Positions 8,263 through 16,069 are shown, counted from the first letter of the stretch. The stretch is 21,935 nt of DNA from JAATFY01 sp049276515 (GCA_049276515.1 JBASWO010000059.1:1-21935); one strand, 5' to 3'. Translations and numbers: made by a program. Notes: generated by a model from the sequence alone, not told the origin.

Positions 8263-8401
8263 GATTCAAGACTCTGAAATGACTCAAAAATTGAGTCATT
8301 TGAGTCCGTTAGCGGAATGAAACTAAATTCATTTCGTATGCGTCTCCTGTGACTCAAAAAGCACGAATGAAATCAGACTGCGGCAAAACAATGGCAGACT
8401 C
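8263..8401. promoter_or_regulatory. Cluster of seven GANTC (CcrM-type) sites upstream of ybjN
   Basis: Seven GANTC pentamers occur at 8263, 8270, 8281, 8293, 8302, 8351 and 8397, in 139 bp; random sequence would give about one per 256 bp. GANTC is the target of the alphaproteobacterial cell-cycle methyltransferase CcrM, whose hemimethylated sites modulate promoters bound by regulators such as GcrA. The region also holds a 9-bp inverted repeat and an 11-bp direct repeat. It lies between the ubiK stop and the ybjN ribosome site, so cell-cycle or methylation-sensitive control of ybjN is a reasonable inference. No -35/-10 pair could be assigned with confidence. Confidence 0.6.
8279..8299. repeat. 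9-bp perfect inverted repeat, half-repeated at 8350
   Basis: Arms ATGACTCAA (8279-8287) and TTGAGTCAT (8291-8299) are separated by AAA, and each contains a GANTC site. The string TGACTCAAAAA (8280-8290) recurs exactly at 8350-8360. There is no T run after the hairpin on the plus strand, so a terminator for ubiK is doubtful. A dimeric protein-binding site or methylation-controlled element fits better. Confidence 0.5.
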
Positions 8402-8460
8402 TTGCGACGCAGTTCTGAAGTTTGATACGCAATAAGCCTTCACCCCTCGGGAGGCTCTTA

Positions 8461-8964
8461 ATGTCGTTCCAATTAGCAATAGAACAAACGTCGCATTCAA
8501 ACCCTCTTGATATTTTGGAAGATATTGTCAGCGCCAACGAATGGTTGTTTGAACGCTCAAATGATGATGAGCTGATCGTTGAACTTGCTGGTCGCTGGTG
8601 CCACTACCGTATGTTCTTTGTTTGGCAACGTGAAATTGGCGCCCTACAATTCTCATGTCAGTTTGATATGAAAGTTCCTGATGCAAAGCGCAGCGAAGTG
8701 AATGAACTTCTTGCCATGCTCAACAATCGTTTATGGCTCGGACATTTTGACTTGGAGCTCCAACAAAACACACCACTCTTCCGCTACACCGTTCTGGCGC
8801 GTCAGGGGCGTCTACCCAATGTTGAAGCTTTGGAAGACCTCGTTGAAATTGCTTTGACTGAATGTGAACGTTTTTACCCAGCGTTTCAGTTTGTCATCTG
8901 GGGTGGCAAGCGCCCTGTCGAAGCCATGACAGCTTCCATGATTGAAGTTGCTGGCCAAGCTTAG
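8461..8964 (+). CDS. YbjN domain-containing protein
   Basis: A 167-aa protein of the YbjN family, described as a putative sensory transduction regulator; in E. coli YbjN affects motility and stress phenotypes, but the fold resembles type III secretion chaperones and the molecular role is unsettled. Matching features: NPLDILEDIVSANEWLFER at the N-terminus, a central beta-rich part (ELIVELAGRWCHYRMFFVW, LQFSCQFDMKVP), MLNNRLWLGHFDL and YPAFQFVIWGGK at the C-terminus. The start at 8461 is set by GGGAGG 7 nt upstream; an in-frame TTG at 8422 lacks one. No signal peptide. It lies downstream of the GANTC cluster and 70 nt before yqeY. Confidence 0.85.
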   Translation: MSFQLAIEQTSHSNPLDILEDIVSANEWLFERSNDDELIVELAGRWCHYRMFFVWQREIGALQFSCQFDMKVPDAKRSEVNELLAMLNNRLWLGHFDLELQQNTPLFRYTVLARQGRLPNVEALEDLVEIALTECERFYPAFQFVIWGGKRPVEAMTASMIEVAGQA

Positions 8965-8986
8965 GCACCAAAGCCTTCTTGCCTAA
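8961..8986. other. Hairpin over the ybjN stop codon
   Basis: Arms TTAGGCA (8961-8967) and TGCCTAA (8980-8986) with a 12-nt loop. The left arm includes the TAG stop of the YbjN gene. No T tract follows on the plus strand, so it is at best a weak or Rho-assisted terminator, or an RNA-stability element. Confidence 0.3.
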
Positions 8987-9034
8987 AAACGCTTATTGCG
9001 CGTAATCTCTGCCTTATAACATTAAGGAGATACT

Positions 9035-9493
9035 ATGCTGCGCACCCAATTCAATGAGGCGCTTAAAGCCGCCATGCTTAATAAGGACGAACGCACTGTA
9101 GCTACAGTCCGTCTCATCATGGCTAAGCTCAAGGATCAAGATATCGCCGCACGCCCGTCAGGTAATACAACCGGCATTGATGATGCTGCTATTGCCAGCA
9201 TGATGCAGGGCATGATCAAGCAACGCCGCGAGTCAATTGCCATGTATGAAAAAGGCAACCGCGCCGATCTCGCAAAACAAGAGGGTGAAGAGATTGCGGT
9301 TATTGAACGCTTCTTACCCAAACAGATGAATGAAGCAGAAGTGAAAGCTGTGATCGCTAAGGTCGTTGCCGAACTTGGCGCCAAAGACGTCAAAGATATG
9401 GGCAAGGTTATGGCTGAGCTGAAAAAGACTTATGCCGGACAAATGGACTTCGCCCAAGCCAGCGCACTCGTTAAAAATCAGCTTGCCGCTTAG
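9035..9493 (+). CDS. GatB/YqeY domain protein
   Basis: A 152-aa YqeY-family protein, a free-standing version of the tRNA-binding tail domain of the amidotransferase subunit GatB. It may bind tRNA; its cellular role is not settled. Visible marks: LKAAMLNKDERTVATVRLIM at the N-terminus, the MIKQRRESIAMYEKGNRADL helix pair, EIAVIERFLPKQM and KDMGKVMAELKKTYAGQMDF near the end. AAGGAG precedes the ATG by 6-7 nt. In many bacteria yqeY stands directly before dnaG and rpoD; here a minus-strand gene is placed between them. The yqeY stop (9491-9493) is immediately adjacent to the stop of that gene. Confidence 0.93.
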   Translation: MLRTQFNEALKAAMLNKDERTVATVRLIMAKLKDQDIAARPSGNTTGIDDAAIASMMQGMIKQRRESIAMYEKGNRADLAKQEGEEIAVIERFLPKQMNEAEVKAVIAKVVAELGAKDVKDMGKVMAELKKTYAGQMDFAQASALVKNQLAA

Positions 9494-10384
9494 TTAGCTG
9501 GGCTGCGCAGTAGGTGGTCTTGGCGCTGCGGGAGGACGAATTCTGACCCATGTATTATAAATAGCTAAAGGAACGAAAGCAGCTAAACCATAAGATGCGC
9601 CGTTGATTGAAGACTGCAGAGCTTCGGCTGCATCAAATTTTGCCGCGCCTATTAGCCCGCCCGCAAGCGCCGCAAAACCGGTGACCTTTATAGTAAGACC
9701 TGTTGCCCTCTGAACGCCGTCATTCAACTGATTTGCCCATTTTGCACAAACAAGCGCCGCTGCAAGACCAAAAGCAACACCGACTTTTCCACCACCAATG
9801 ACGTGTGAGGAAAATGCATCAAGAGCAGCTTGATAAGCAGTGTTAGCTCTTTCAGCTGTCCGCTGAAGTACGAGAGGATCTAGAACAACGGTACTAGCAG
9901 CAACATCGGCGGGTGCCTCACTTGCTTTTTGGCTAGCCTGTAATGTAGCAAAATAACGAGAACCAAGATCATAAAGCTTAAAAAGATTTGTTGATAGCAA
10001 ACCTGTAACAGCGCCATATGCGCCTGTACGCACCATGACGGGCACAGCATTCTGACCCCAACCCATAGCACGACTGTGCAACGCGAAAGCTGTTCGAGCC
10101 GGACTTTCTACACCGTTCGCCGCAGCCACAAAAAGCGCGGCTCCACCAGCAACCACACCTATCACAGCCCCAATTACCAGACCTGATGCACCACCTTGAA
10201 TAGCATTTTCAGCAGATCGGGCTGTAACTACACCGGTAACAGAACCTATAAACGCACAATATCCACTCGTTATAAATGGTGGTATAAGTAGCTCGGTTAG
10301 CGTCACCTGAATCTGGGCATCTCTACGGCCTCTATCGTCTCCGTCAAATAGGCCTCTATCTTCTCTATCGTCGTTGGCAGCCAT
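9494..10384 (-). CDS. Unknown glycine-rich multi-pass membrane protein
   Basis: I do not recognise this 296-aa protein. Its first 25 residues are charged (DDREDRGLFDGDDRGRRD). They are followed by hydrophobic, small-residue-rich stretches at about 33-56, 65-90, 118-135, 197-215, 232-250 and 258-278, several with GxxxG-like spacing (GGASGLVIGAVIGVVAGG, for example). A polar segment (145-195) divides two hydrophobic halves, and the tail (RPPAAPRPPTAQPS) is Pro/Ala-rich. No signal peptide or catalytic motif. The ATG at 10384-10382 was preferred over a GTG 19 codons upstream because the extension is not supported by a ribosome site; even so the chosen site is weak. It lies antiparallel between yqeY and dnaG, its stop touching the yqeY stop. 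Confidence 0.75.
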   Translation of the reverse strand: MAANDDREDRGLFDGDDRGRRDAQIQVTLTELLIPPFITSGYCAFIGSVTGVVTARSAENAIQGGASGLVIGAVIGVVAGGAALFVAAANGVESPARTAFALHSRAMGWGQNAVPVMVRTGAYGAVTGLLSTNLFKLYDLGSRYFATLQASQKASEAPADVAASTVVLDPLVLQRTAERANTAYQAALDAFSSHVIGGGKVGVAFGLAAALVCAKWANQLNDGVQRATGLTIKVTGFAALAGGLIGAAKFDAAEALQSSINGASYGLAAFVPLAIYNTWVRIRPPAAPRPPTAQPS

Positions 10385-10545
10385 AATTTTGCTTTCAAAA
10401 TTAATCAAAAAATACCTTATAAAAATACAGGTTAACGGCACTCAGGATCAAGGTTAAAAACCCTTGTTTTACTTTCATTTATCATGGTTTCGGATTGCCT
10501 TAGAATGTTGTAAAAATAGGCAAAATTGTAGGAAAAGTTTTATTA

Positions 10546-12465
10546 ATGTCCTTCCCTCCCGCCTTTCTTGAAGAGCTGCGTTCGCGCCTACCCCTTTCCG
10601 AGGTCGTAGGTAAGCGGATTAAACTCACGCGCGCCGGACGCGAATACAAAGCCTGCTGCCCTTTTCATAATGAAAAATCACCCAGCTTCTACGTCAACGA
10701 TGACAAACAATTTTATCACTGCTTTGGCTGCGGCGCTCATGGAGACGTCATTGGCTTTACCATGCGACATGACCGTTTAAGTTTTCCAGAAGCTGTTGAA
10801 AGTTTGGCAGGCCAGGCTGGACTTCAAGTTCCTCGTGACACACCTGTAGACAAAGAAAGATTTGATAAAGAAAAACGCCTCGCCCAGCTGCTTGAGCGCG
10901 CAACTGTATGGTTTGAAGAACAGCTCTTCGCTCCGTCTGGACGTGAAGCCCTCAGCTATCTGAGAGGACGGGGTCTTAGTGACGATGCTATTCGCCGCTT
11001 TCGCTTAGGCTATGCACCCAATGATGGTCAGGCCCTTATCCGCAAACTGACAAGCGAAGACTACAAAATGGAAGAGCTTATCGGTGTTGGGCTTGCTAAA
11101 AAATCTGAAGACCGCAATGAGTTTTATAGCTTCTTTCGCAACCGTGTAATCTTTCCTGTCGGTGATCGCCGTGGCCGTATCGTTGCGTTTGGTGGCCGCG
11201 TTATGGGTGATGGTGAGCCTAAATATCTCAACTCTCCTGACCACCCCCTCTTCCATAAAGGCAAGCTCCTTTATGGCGTCTCGCGTGCACGTACAGCAAT
11301 CAATCAGAACCAACCCATTATTGTGGTTGAGGGCTATATGGATGTTATTGCCCTGGTCGAAGCAGGCTATAGTGGCGCGGTAGCACCTCTTGGCACAGCC
11401 CTTACTGAAGATCAGTTGGTGCTCTTATGGAAATTGCTGCCACCAGAAGATGCGCGTGATCCGGCACGCGATTATAGCCCCATACTTTGTTTCGATGGTG
11501 ATAATGCAGGCTTGCGCGCAGCAGCCCGCTCTATAGAGCGCGTCATACCACTCTTGTCATCAGCCCAAACAATTCGCATAGCGACACTAACGGGTGCCAA
11601 AGATCCTGATGACCTTATTCGTCAATCTGGCAAATCAGCGATGGACGCTGTTTTGAAACAGGCCAAACCGATGATCGATGCTATTTGGGAAATCAGTTTA
11701 GCTGGCCGTCCTTTACGCACACCCGAGGAACGTGGCTCATTTATTGCTGCCCTCAAACAGCGTGTTAGCCGTATTGGCAATGACAATTTACGCAAGCTCT
11801 ACCAGGACGATATCCAAAAGCGCCTGCAAGCCGCCTTTAATTGGTCTGGTAAATCGGAAAACGAGGGTAGATCCCCAAACAGAGGTTCATGGCGCCCTCC
11901 TCAGCCGCCTATTCCGCTCATGAACCGCAAACAGCCCATCAATGCGCAGCGCCTGCGGGAAAGAGCTCTTTTGGCTCTCATGATCAACCACCCTGATCTT
12001 TTTAGCGATTTTGGCGAGGATTTGGCCCATATAAGCTTTTCAAGCCCTGATTTTGAGGCCCTCAGACAACGCATTACCGATATATTATCACTCGATTCGC
12101 ATGAACCCCTTGACGCGGCAGAGCTTTATCGCCATTTGTCCCAAGCGGGCGAAGCGGGTTTTGGAGCTGATTCGCAGCCAGCGGGATTGGCAGAAGTTCT
12201 TTCGGAGACAACCTATATGCATGTCAGTTTTGCACGACCTGACCGCCCACTCGATCAGGCACGCGAAGGCTGGAAATCAATTTGGAACAAGCACTTGCAA
12301 GAACAGCTTAATAGTGAATTACAATTTGCCAGCCGCCGTTACGCTGAAGAAGCTTCGGATGAAAATCTGACACGGCTTCTCGCTTTACGCGGTCAGGTTG
12401 AAGCCATGATGGCTGAGTTGGGTGATACGAATACTTCAGATGCGACTTTAAATCAGGAATCTTAA
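10546..12465 (+). CDS. dnaG: DNA primase (DnaG)
   Basis: DnaG makes RNA primers for DNA replication, acting with the replicative helicase at the fork. Length 639 aa, within the usual range. Domains in order: an N-terminal CHC2 zinc finger with C38, H41, C59 and C62 (CCPFHNEKSPSF, FYHCFGCGAHGDVIGF); the RNA polymerase core with FRNRVIFPVGDRRGRIVAFGG; the TOPRIM fold with the catalytic glutamate E262 in VVEGYMDV, and D317/D319 in CFDGDNAG; and a C-terminal helicase-binding part from about residue 455. The ATG at 10546 has only a distant AGGA. It is followed by rpoD after 3 nt, the classic macromolecular synthesis pairing. The 161-bp region upstream, shared with the divergent membrane protein gene, should hold its promoter. 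Confidence 0.98.
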   Translation: MSFPPAFLEELRSRLPLSEVVGKRIKLTRAGREYKACCPFHNEKSPSFYVNDDKQFYHCFGCGAHGDVIGFTMRHDRLSFPEAVESLAGQAGLQVPRDTPVDKERFDKEKRLAQLLERATVWFEEQLFAPSGREALSYLRGRGLSDDAIRRFRLGYAPNDGQALIRKLTSEDYKMEELIGVGLAKKSEDRNEFYSFFRNRVIFPVGDRRGRIVAFGGRVMGDGEPKYLNSPDHPLFHKGKLLYGVSRARTAINQNQPIIVVEGYMDVIALVEAGYSGAVAPLGTALTEDQLVLLWKLLPPEDARDPARDYSPILCFDGDNAGLRAAARSIERVIPLLSSAQTIRIATLTGAKDPDDLIRQSGKSAMDAVLKQAKPMIDAIWEISLAGRPLRTPEERGSFIAALKQRVSRIGNDNLRKLYQDDIQKRLQAAFNWSGKSENEGRSPNRGSWRPPQPPIPLMNRKQPINAQRLRERALLALMINHPDLFSDFGEDLAHISFSSPDFEALRQRITDILSLDSHEPLDAAELYRHLSQAGEAGFGADSQPAGLAEVLSETTYMHVSFARPDRPLDQAREGWKSIWNKHLQEQLNSELQFASRRYAEEASDENLTRLLALRGQVEAMMAELGDTNTSDATLNQES

Positions 12466-12468
12466 GGC

Positions 12469-14754
12469 ATGGCGACGAAATCAAAGAAGACAGCAAAACC
12501 AAAAGCCAAAGCAAAACCTAAAGCAAAACCGGTTGCTAAAAAGGTTGCGGCTAAAAAGCCTGCACCTAAACCTGCTGCCAAAAAGCCTGAAGCCAAAAAA
12601 GCGGCGCCTGTTGTAGCGTCTAAAGGCAAGATATTACCTCCCCCTCCCCCCAAAGTTCCGGTTGCAAAGCCAGAAGGCAAAAAGCCAATGGCATTGAATA
12701 TCAAACTGGATGAACCGAAGACTGAGGAAGATAAATCCGAAGCGCCGATTATCGAGAACGCTGTTGAAGCTATTAAAAAGATGATCAAGAAGGGCAAGGA
12801 GCGCGGATACGTCACAATCGACGAAATCAATGCCGCCCTACCCCAGGATAAGATCAATTCGGACATGATCGAAGATACGATGGCCATGCTATCGGAAATG
12901 GGCATCAGTGTTGCCGAAGGCGATGATGAAGAGGAAAAAGAAAAGAAGCCAAAAGAAGGCGAAGAAGGAGAAGAAGAAGAAAAAGAAGAGAAAGCCAGTG
13001 ATGAATTAGGCCGCACGGATGATCCTGTACGTCTTTACTTGCGCGAAATGGGTTCAGTCGAACTTCTCAGCCGCGAAGGTGAAATCGCTATCGCCAAACG
13101 CATAGAAGCTGGCCGCGAAATGATGATTGGCGGCATTTGTGAATCGCCACTCACCATTCAAGCTATCCTTAGCTGGCATGACGCCCTCAATGAAGGCAAA
13201 ATGCTACTGCGTGACATCATCGATCTGGAAGCTACCTATGGTGGCGGTCCATCGAACGAAGCTGAAATGTTGGGCGAAGGCGAATCTGCTCAACCAGCTG
13301 AAGAGCCTGAAGAAGAAAAACCAGAAGGCGAAGAAGGCGAAGGCGGTTTTAGTGAAGAAGGTGATGAGCAAGAAAATCTCTCACTCTCCATGCTTGAAGA
13401 AAAACTTAAGCCTCAAGTTTTGGAAACTTTTGATAAGATTGGCAGCACCTACGGCAAGCTCTTTAAGCTGCAAGCCCAGCGCCATGTCGCCATTCAAAAA
13501 GGCGAAGAACTGACGCCTCGTTCAGATAAGAAATTCCAGCAAGTTAAAGATGAGCTGGTTGACCTTGTTCGTACCGTTCGCCTTAACAACCATCGTCTCG
13601 AGCAGCTCGTACAGCAACTTTACACACTCAATCGTCGCCTCGTCGGCATTGAGGGCCGCATTATGCGCTTTGCTGTCGATTGCGGAATTAAACGCGAAGA
13701 TTTTCTAGCCCGCTACACAAATCACGAGCTTGATCGCAACTGGTTAGAAGAAGTTTTCAACCCATCCAAACCTATCGCCGTTGTTAAAAAACTAGTTGAG
13801 AAGGTTGTTAAGGGCAAGAAGACTGATAAGGCTGCTAAACCTGCCGCCGAGACAGGCCCCGCTGTTATCGCGGCGAATGTCAAAGGCTGGACCAAATTTG
13901 TTGAAAAACACGAAGGCGAAGTTGACCGCCTACGCGCTGAAATTGCCTCAGTCTGCGATGAAGCTGGACTACCTTTAGGCGACTTTAAACGCATTGTTAT
14001 GACCGTGCAAAAAGGCGAACGAGAATCTAACCGCGCCAAGAAGGAAATGGTCGAAGCCAACTTGCGTCTCGTTATCTCTATTGCCAAGAAATACACCAAT
14101 CGTGGCCTGCAATTCCTCGATCTCATTCAAGAAGGCAATATTGGCCTTATGAAAGCGGTTGAGAAGTTTGAATATCGCCGTGGCTATAAGTTCTCAACCT
14201 ACGCCACATGGTGGATCCGTCAGGCCATCACTCGCTCCATCGCCGATCAGGCACGCACTATCCGTATCCCTGTGCATATGATCGAAACCATCAATAAACT
14301 GGTTCGCACCAGCCGTCAGATGTTGCACGAAATCGGGCGCGAGCCGACGCCTGAAGAGCTGGCAGAGAAACTCCATATGCCTTTGGAAAAGGTCCGTAAG
14401 GTCCTCAAGATCGCCAAAGAGCCTATCAGCCTTGAAACACCTATTGGTGACGAAGAAGATTCGCATCTTGGTGACTTCATTGAAGATAAGAATGCGGTAC
14501 AGCCTCTCGATAGCGCCATTTTGGGTAATTTACGCGAGACAACCACGCGGGTCCTAGCCACCCTCACCCCACGTGAGGAACGCGTCCTACGCATGCGCTT
14601 TGGCATTGGCATGAACACCGATCATACGTTGGAAGAAGTCGGCCAGCAGTTCAGCGTTACGCGCGAGCGTATTCGTCAGATTGAAGCCAAGGCTTTACGT
14701 AAATTGAAGCATCCTTCGCGGTCGCGCAAATTACGCAGCTTCCTCGATACATAA
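12469..14754 (+). CDS. rpoD: RNA polymerase primary sigma factor RpoD (sigma-70)
   Basis: The housekeeping sigma factor, 761 aa. Order: a Lys/Ala/Pro tail (residues about 2-65), region 1.1 (about 98-155, with KERGYVTIDEINAALP), region 1.2 (from 184, DDPVRLYLREMGSVELLSRE), a non-conserved region, regions 2.1-2.4 (about 530-595, with YKFSTYATWWIRQAI for -10 recognition), region 3, and region 4 (about 698-761, with TLEEVGQQFSVTRERIRQIE as the -35 helix-turn-helix). Two very acidic low-complexity inserts occur at about 155-180 and 270-305. The basic N-terminal tail is histone-H1-like and not part of the standard sigma architecture. The start overlaps an AAGG site formed at the dnaG stop; the 3-nt spacing implies coupling. 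Confidence 0.98.
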   Translation: MATKSKKTAKPKAKAKPKAKPVAKKVAAKKPAPKPAAKKPEAKKAAPVVASKGKILPPPPPKVPVAKPEGKKPMALNIKLDEPKTEEDKSEAPIIENAVEAIKKMIKKGKERGYVTIDEINAALPQDKINSDMIEDTMAMLSEMGISVAEGDDEEEKEKKPKEGEEGEEEEKEEKASDELGRTDDPVRLYLREMGSVELLSREGEIAIAKRIEAGREMMIGGICESPLTIQAILSWHDALNEGKMLLRDIIDLEATYGGGPSNEAEMLGEGESAQPAEEPEEEKPEGEEGEGGFSEEGDEQENLSLSMLEEKLKPQVLETFDKIGSTYGKLFKLQAQRHVAIQKGEELTPRSDKKFQQVKDELVDLVRTVRLNNHRLEQLVQQLYTLNRRLVGIEGRIMRFAVDCGIKREDFLARYTNHELDRNWLEEVFNPSKPIAVVKKLVEKVVKGKKTDKAAKPAAETGPAVIAANVKGWTKFVEKHEGEVDRLRAEIASVCDEAGLPLGDFKRIVMTVQKGERESNRAKKEMVEANLRLVISIAKKYTNRGLQFLDLIQEGNIGLMKAVEKFEYRRGYKFSTYATWWIRQAITRSIADQARTIRIPVHMIETINKLVRTSRQMLHEIGREPTPEELAEKLHMPLEKVRKVLKIAKEPISLETPIGDEEDSHLGDFIEDKNAVQPLDSAILGNLRETTTRVLATLTPREERVLRMRFGIGMNTDHTLEEVGQQFSVTRERIRQIEAKALRKLKHPSRSRKLRSFLDT

Positions 14755-14795
14755 GAATTAAAGAGCTGTATTTTTAAATGATTATGGAGGCTGAG

Positions 14796-15605
14796 GTGTC
14801 AGCAGCCGATTTTCCCTTAGCGCACGCTTTGAGTGGTACCAACCCAATCGTCAATGACTACGATCCTATCGCCACTATATTTGATGAGGTGATGGGCTTT
14901 GATTTCCATAACGCTACCTATGCCTTACGACGCACCATTGCCGAACGCGTTTTAGCCGGTACGCCCATGCATTGCCTCGACCTCTGCTGTGGCACCGGCC
15001 TATTCCTCTTCGAGCTCAGCAAAGACTTTCCCATATACGGTCAGGGCATTGATCTGTCTGCTGGACAGATCAAGGTCGCTCAAAACCGCCTATCCGAACA
15101 AACCCACATTCGTTTGCGCTGTGAAAATGTGCTGATAGCTCGTTTCCCCGGCAATGTTGATTTCGTAACCATCAATATGGATGCCCTTAATCATCTCCCC
15201 ACCGAAAGCTGGCCCGAACTCTTTAAAAAAGTCAGCAACTCTCTTTCGGAACATGGAGGTCTTCTATTTGACTACAATTTGCCAGAAAGACTAGCCGCTG
15301 ACTGGAATGCACCAGAAGTCATCCCTAAAGACCATATGGTTTATATTCAGCTTGCCGATGAGCCCGTCATTGTAGGCAATACAATCACACGGCGTACGCC
15401 ACAGATTATGTTTATGAGGAATGAGCACGGCTCTTTTGATCGCTATGATGCGACTGTAGAGCATTCATCCATGCCCCTTAAAGATACCCTGCAGGCGCTG
15501 CATGATGCTGGATTAAGCCGAACAGAAGTTATCGCATGTGAAGGCAGCACTCCCAACGGGCATCTCTTCAACAAGAACCGCGCCTATATACTTGCCCAGC
15601 ATTAA
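14796..15605 (+). CDS. Class I SAM-dependent methyltransferase, substrate unknown
   Basis: A protein of about 269 aa with a Rossmann methyltransferase core: MHCLDLCCGTGLFLFELS is motif I (SAM binding), GQGIDLSAGQIKVAQNRL supplies the acidic residue for the ribose, and VDFVTINMDALNHLP is motif IV. The layout, including a tyrosine-rich insert with YDATVEHSSMPLKDTLQAL near the end, resembles small-molecule methyltransferases of the Methyltransf_25/UbiE-like group, but the substrate cannot be inferred. Start: GTG at 14796 has GGAGG at 5-nt spacing; ATG codons at 14778 and 14784 are in frame and would add 6 or 4 residues with weaker ribosome sites. It lies 41 nt after rpoD and is probably cotranscribed. 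The next terminator is at 15875. Confidence 0.85.
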   Translation: MSAADFPLAHALSGTNPIVNDYDPIATIFDEVMGFDFHNATYALRRTIAERVLAGTPMHCLDLCCGTGLFLFELSKDFPIYGQGIDLSAGQIKVAQNRLSEQTHIRLRCENVLIARFPGNVDFVTINMDALNHLPTESWPELFKKVSNSLSEHGGLLFDYNLPERLAADWNAPEVIPKDHMVYIQLADEPVIVGNTITRRTPQIMFMRNEHGSFDRYDATVEHSSMPLKDTLQALHDAGLSRTEVIACEGSTPNGHLFNKNRAYILAQH

Positions 15606-15874
15606 ACAATCCGCTCATGGAATGGTCATTAAGTGTGATTCAGGCTAATTCTTCGACCCAAAATCTATTTTATTGCACCTGGTTACCCTCAAACGATTCG
15701 CTGATTCTTTAGTTACAGGCGCTCCATTTTAAAAATATGCGCAAGCTTACATCTGCCTACTCTTTTTCTAAATCAGCATTTGAGGGTGACGAATTCAAAA
15801 GATAGTGCTGATAAGATTTTTCCTTACAGGAAATAAAATTGGCCATACAAAACATCCGTATGTGTTTAGGCAAC
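15606..15874. other. Intergenic stretch with no supported gene
   Basis: About 270 bp, AT-rich, between the methyltransferase stop and the bidirectional terminator. It contains three GATTC sites (15637, 15695, 15703). Short open frames exist, such as a 22-codon one from 15737, but none has a ribosome site. It may simply be the 3' untranslated part of the dnaG-rpoD-methyltransferase transcript. Confidence 0.5.
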
Positions 15875-15902
15875 AAAAAAGGCCGTATTTACGGCCTTTT
15901 TT
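15875..15902. terminator. Bidirectional intrinsic terminator
   Basis: A perfect 13-bp inverted repeat: AAAAAAGGCCGTA (15875-15887), TT, then TACGGCCTTTTTT (15890-15902). The GC core with an A run on one side and a T run on the other works for either strand. It should end the minus-strand unit carrying the Lys-rich peptide (16069-16007) and also catch transcripts from the dnaG-rpoD side. Confidence 0.93.
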
Positions 15903-15921
15903 GCAGGTTCTACAAAATAAG

Positions 15922-15970
15922 AACCCCTGTTCGACTTACCTGCGATCGCGAGGCACCTCGAACAGGGGTT
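15922..15970. other. Long stem-loop in the Lys-rich peptide 3' region
   Basis: Perfect 13-bp arms AACCCCTGTTCGA (15922-15934) and TCGAACAGGGGTT (15958-15970) enclose a 23-nt loop that itself contains the palindrome GCGATCGC (15942-15949). There is no T tract, so it is not a terminator. On the minus strand it lies between the Lys-rich peptide stop and the terminator. GGTTC (15906-15910) could pair with GAACC (15921-15925), competing with the base of this stem. Confidence 0.8.
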
Positions 15971-15984
15971 GGTATTACCTCAAA

Positions 15985-16000
15985 GTCGCCGATCGGCGAC
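15985..16000. other. 16-bp perfect palindrome
   Basis: GTCGCCGATCGGCGAC is identical on both strands. As RNA it forms a 6-bp GC-rich hairpin with a GATC tetraloop; as DNA it is a good dimeric operator shape. It lies 6 nt beyond the stop of the Lys-rich peptide gene and is the first of three consecutive structures before the end of that transcript. Confidence 0.75.
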
Positions 16001-16006
16001 GATGGG

Positions 16007-16069
16007 TTATACCTTCTTTTTCTTCTTCGCTGTTGTCTTCTTTTTAGCAGCTTTTTTCTTAGCAGCCAT
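16007..16069 (-). CDS. 20-residue Lys/Ala/Thr-rich micropeptide (histone-H1-like)
   Basis: Reading the minus strand from ATG 16069-16067 gives MAAKKKAAKKKTTAKKKKKV and a TAA stop at 16009-16007. Eleven of 20 residues are lysine and five are alanine. Evidence that it is a gene: GGAGG (16076-16080, extended as AAGGAGG) at 6-nt spacing, a TTGACA promoter at correct distance, and an intrinsic terminator downstream. AGGAG and CTCCT between the ribosome site and the ATG are complementary, so a small hairpin could hide the ribosome site. The composition matches bacterial H1-like tails that bind DNA or RNA, and the N-terminal tail of RpoD in this window; nucleic-acid binding is inferred. It could instead be a relic of a longer protein, or only the reading-frame part of a regulatory RNA. 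Confidence 0.75.
   Translation of the reverse strand: MAAKKKAAKKKTTAKKKKKV

Noticed and set aside
12462..13016. 184-codon minus-strand open frame rich in Ser/Phe/Ala opposite the start of rpoD
   Set aside because: It is the antisense of the Lys/Ala/Glu-rich low-complexity part of rpoD, which removes stops from the other strand. No ribosome site and no family resemblance.
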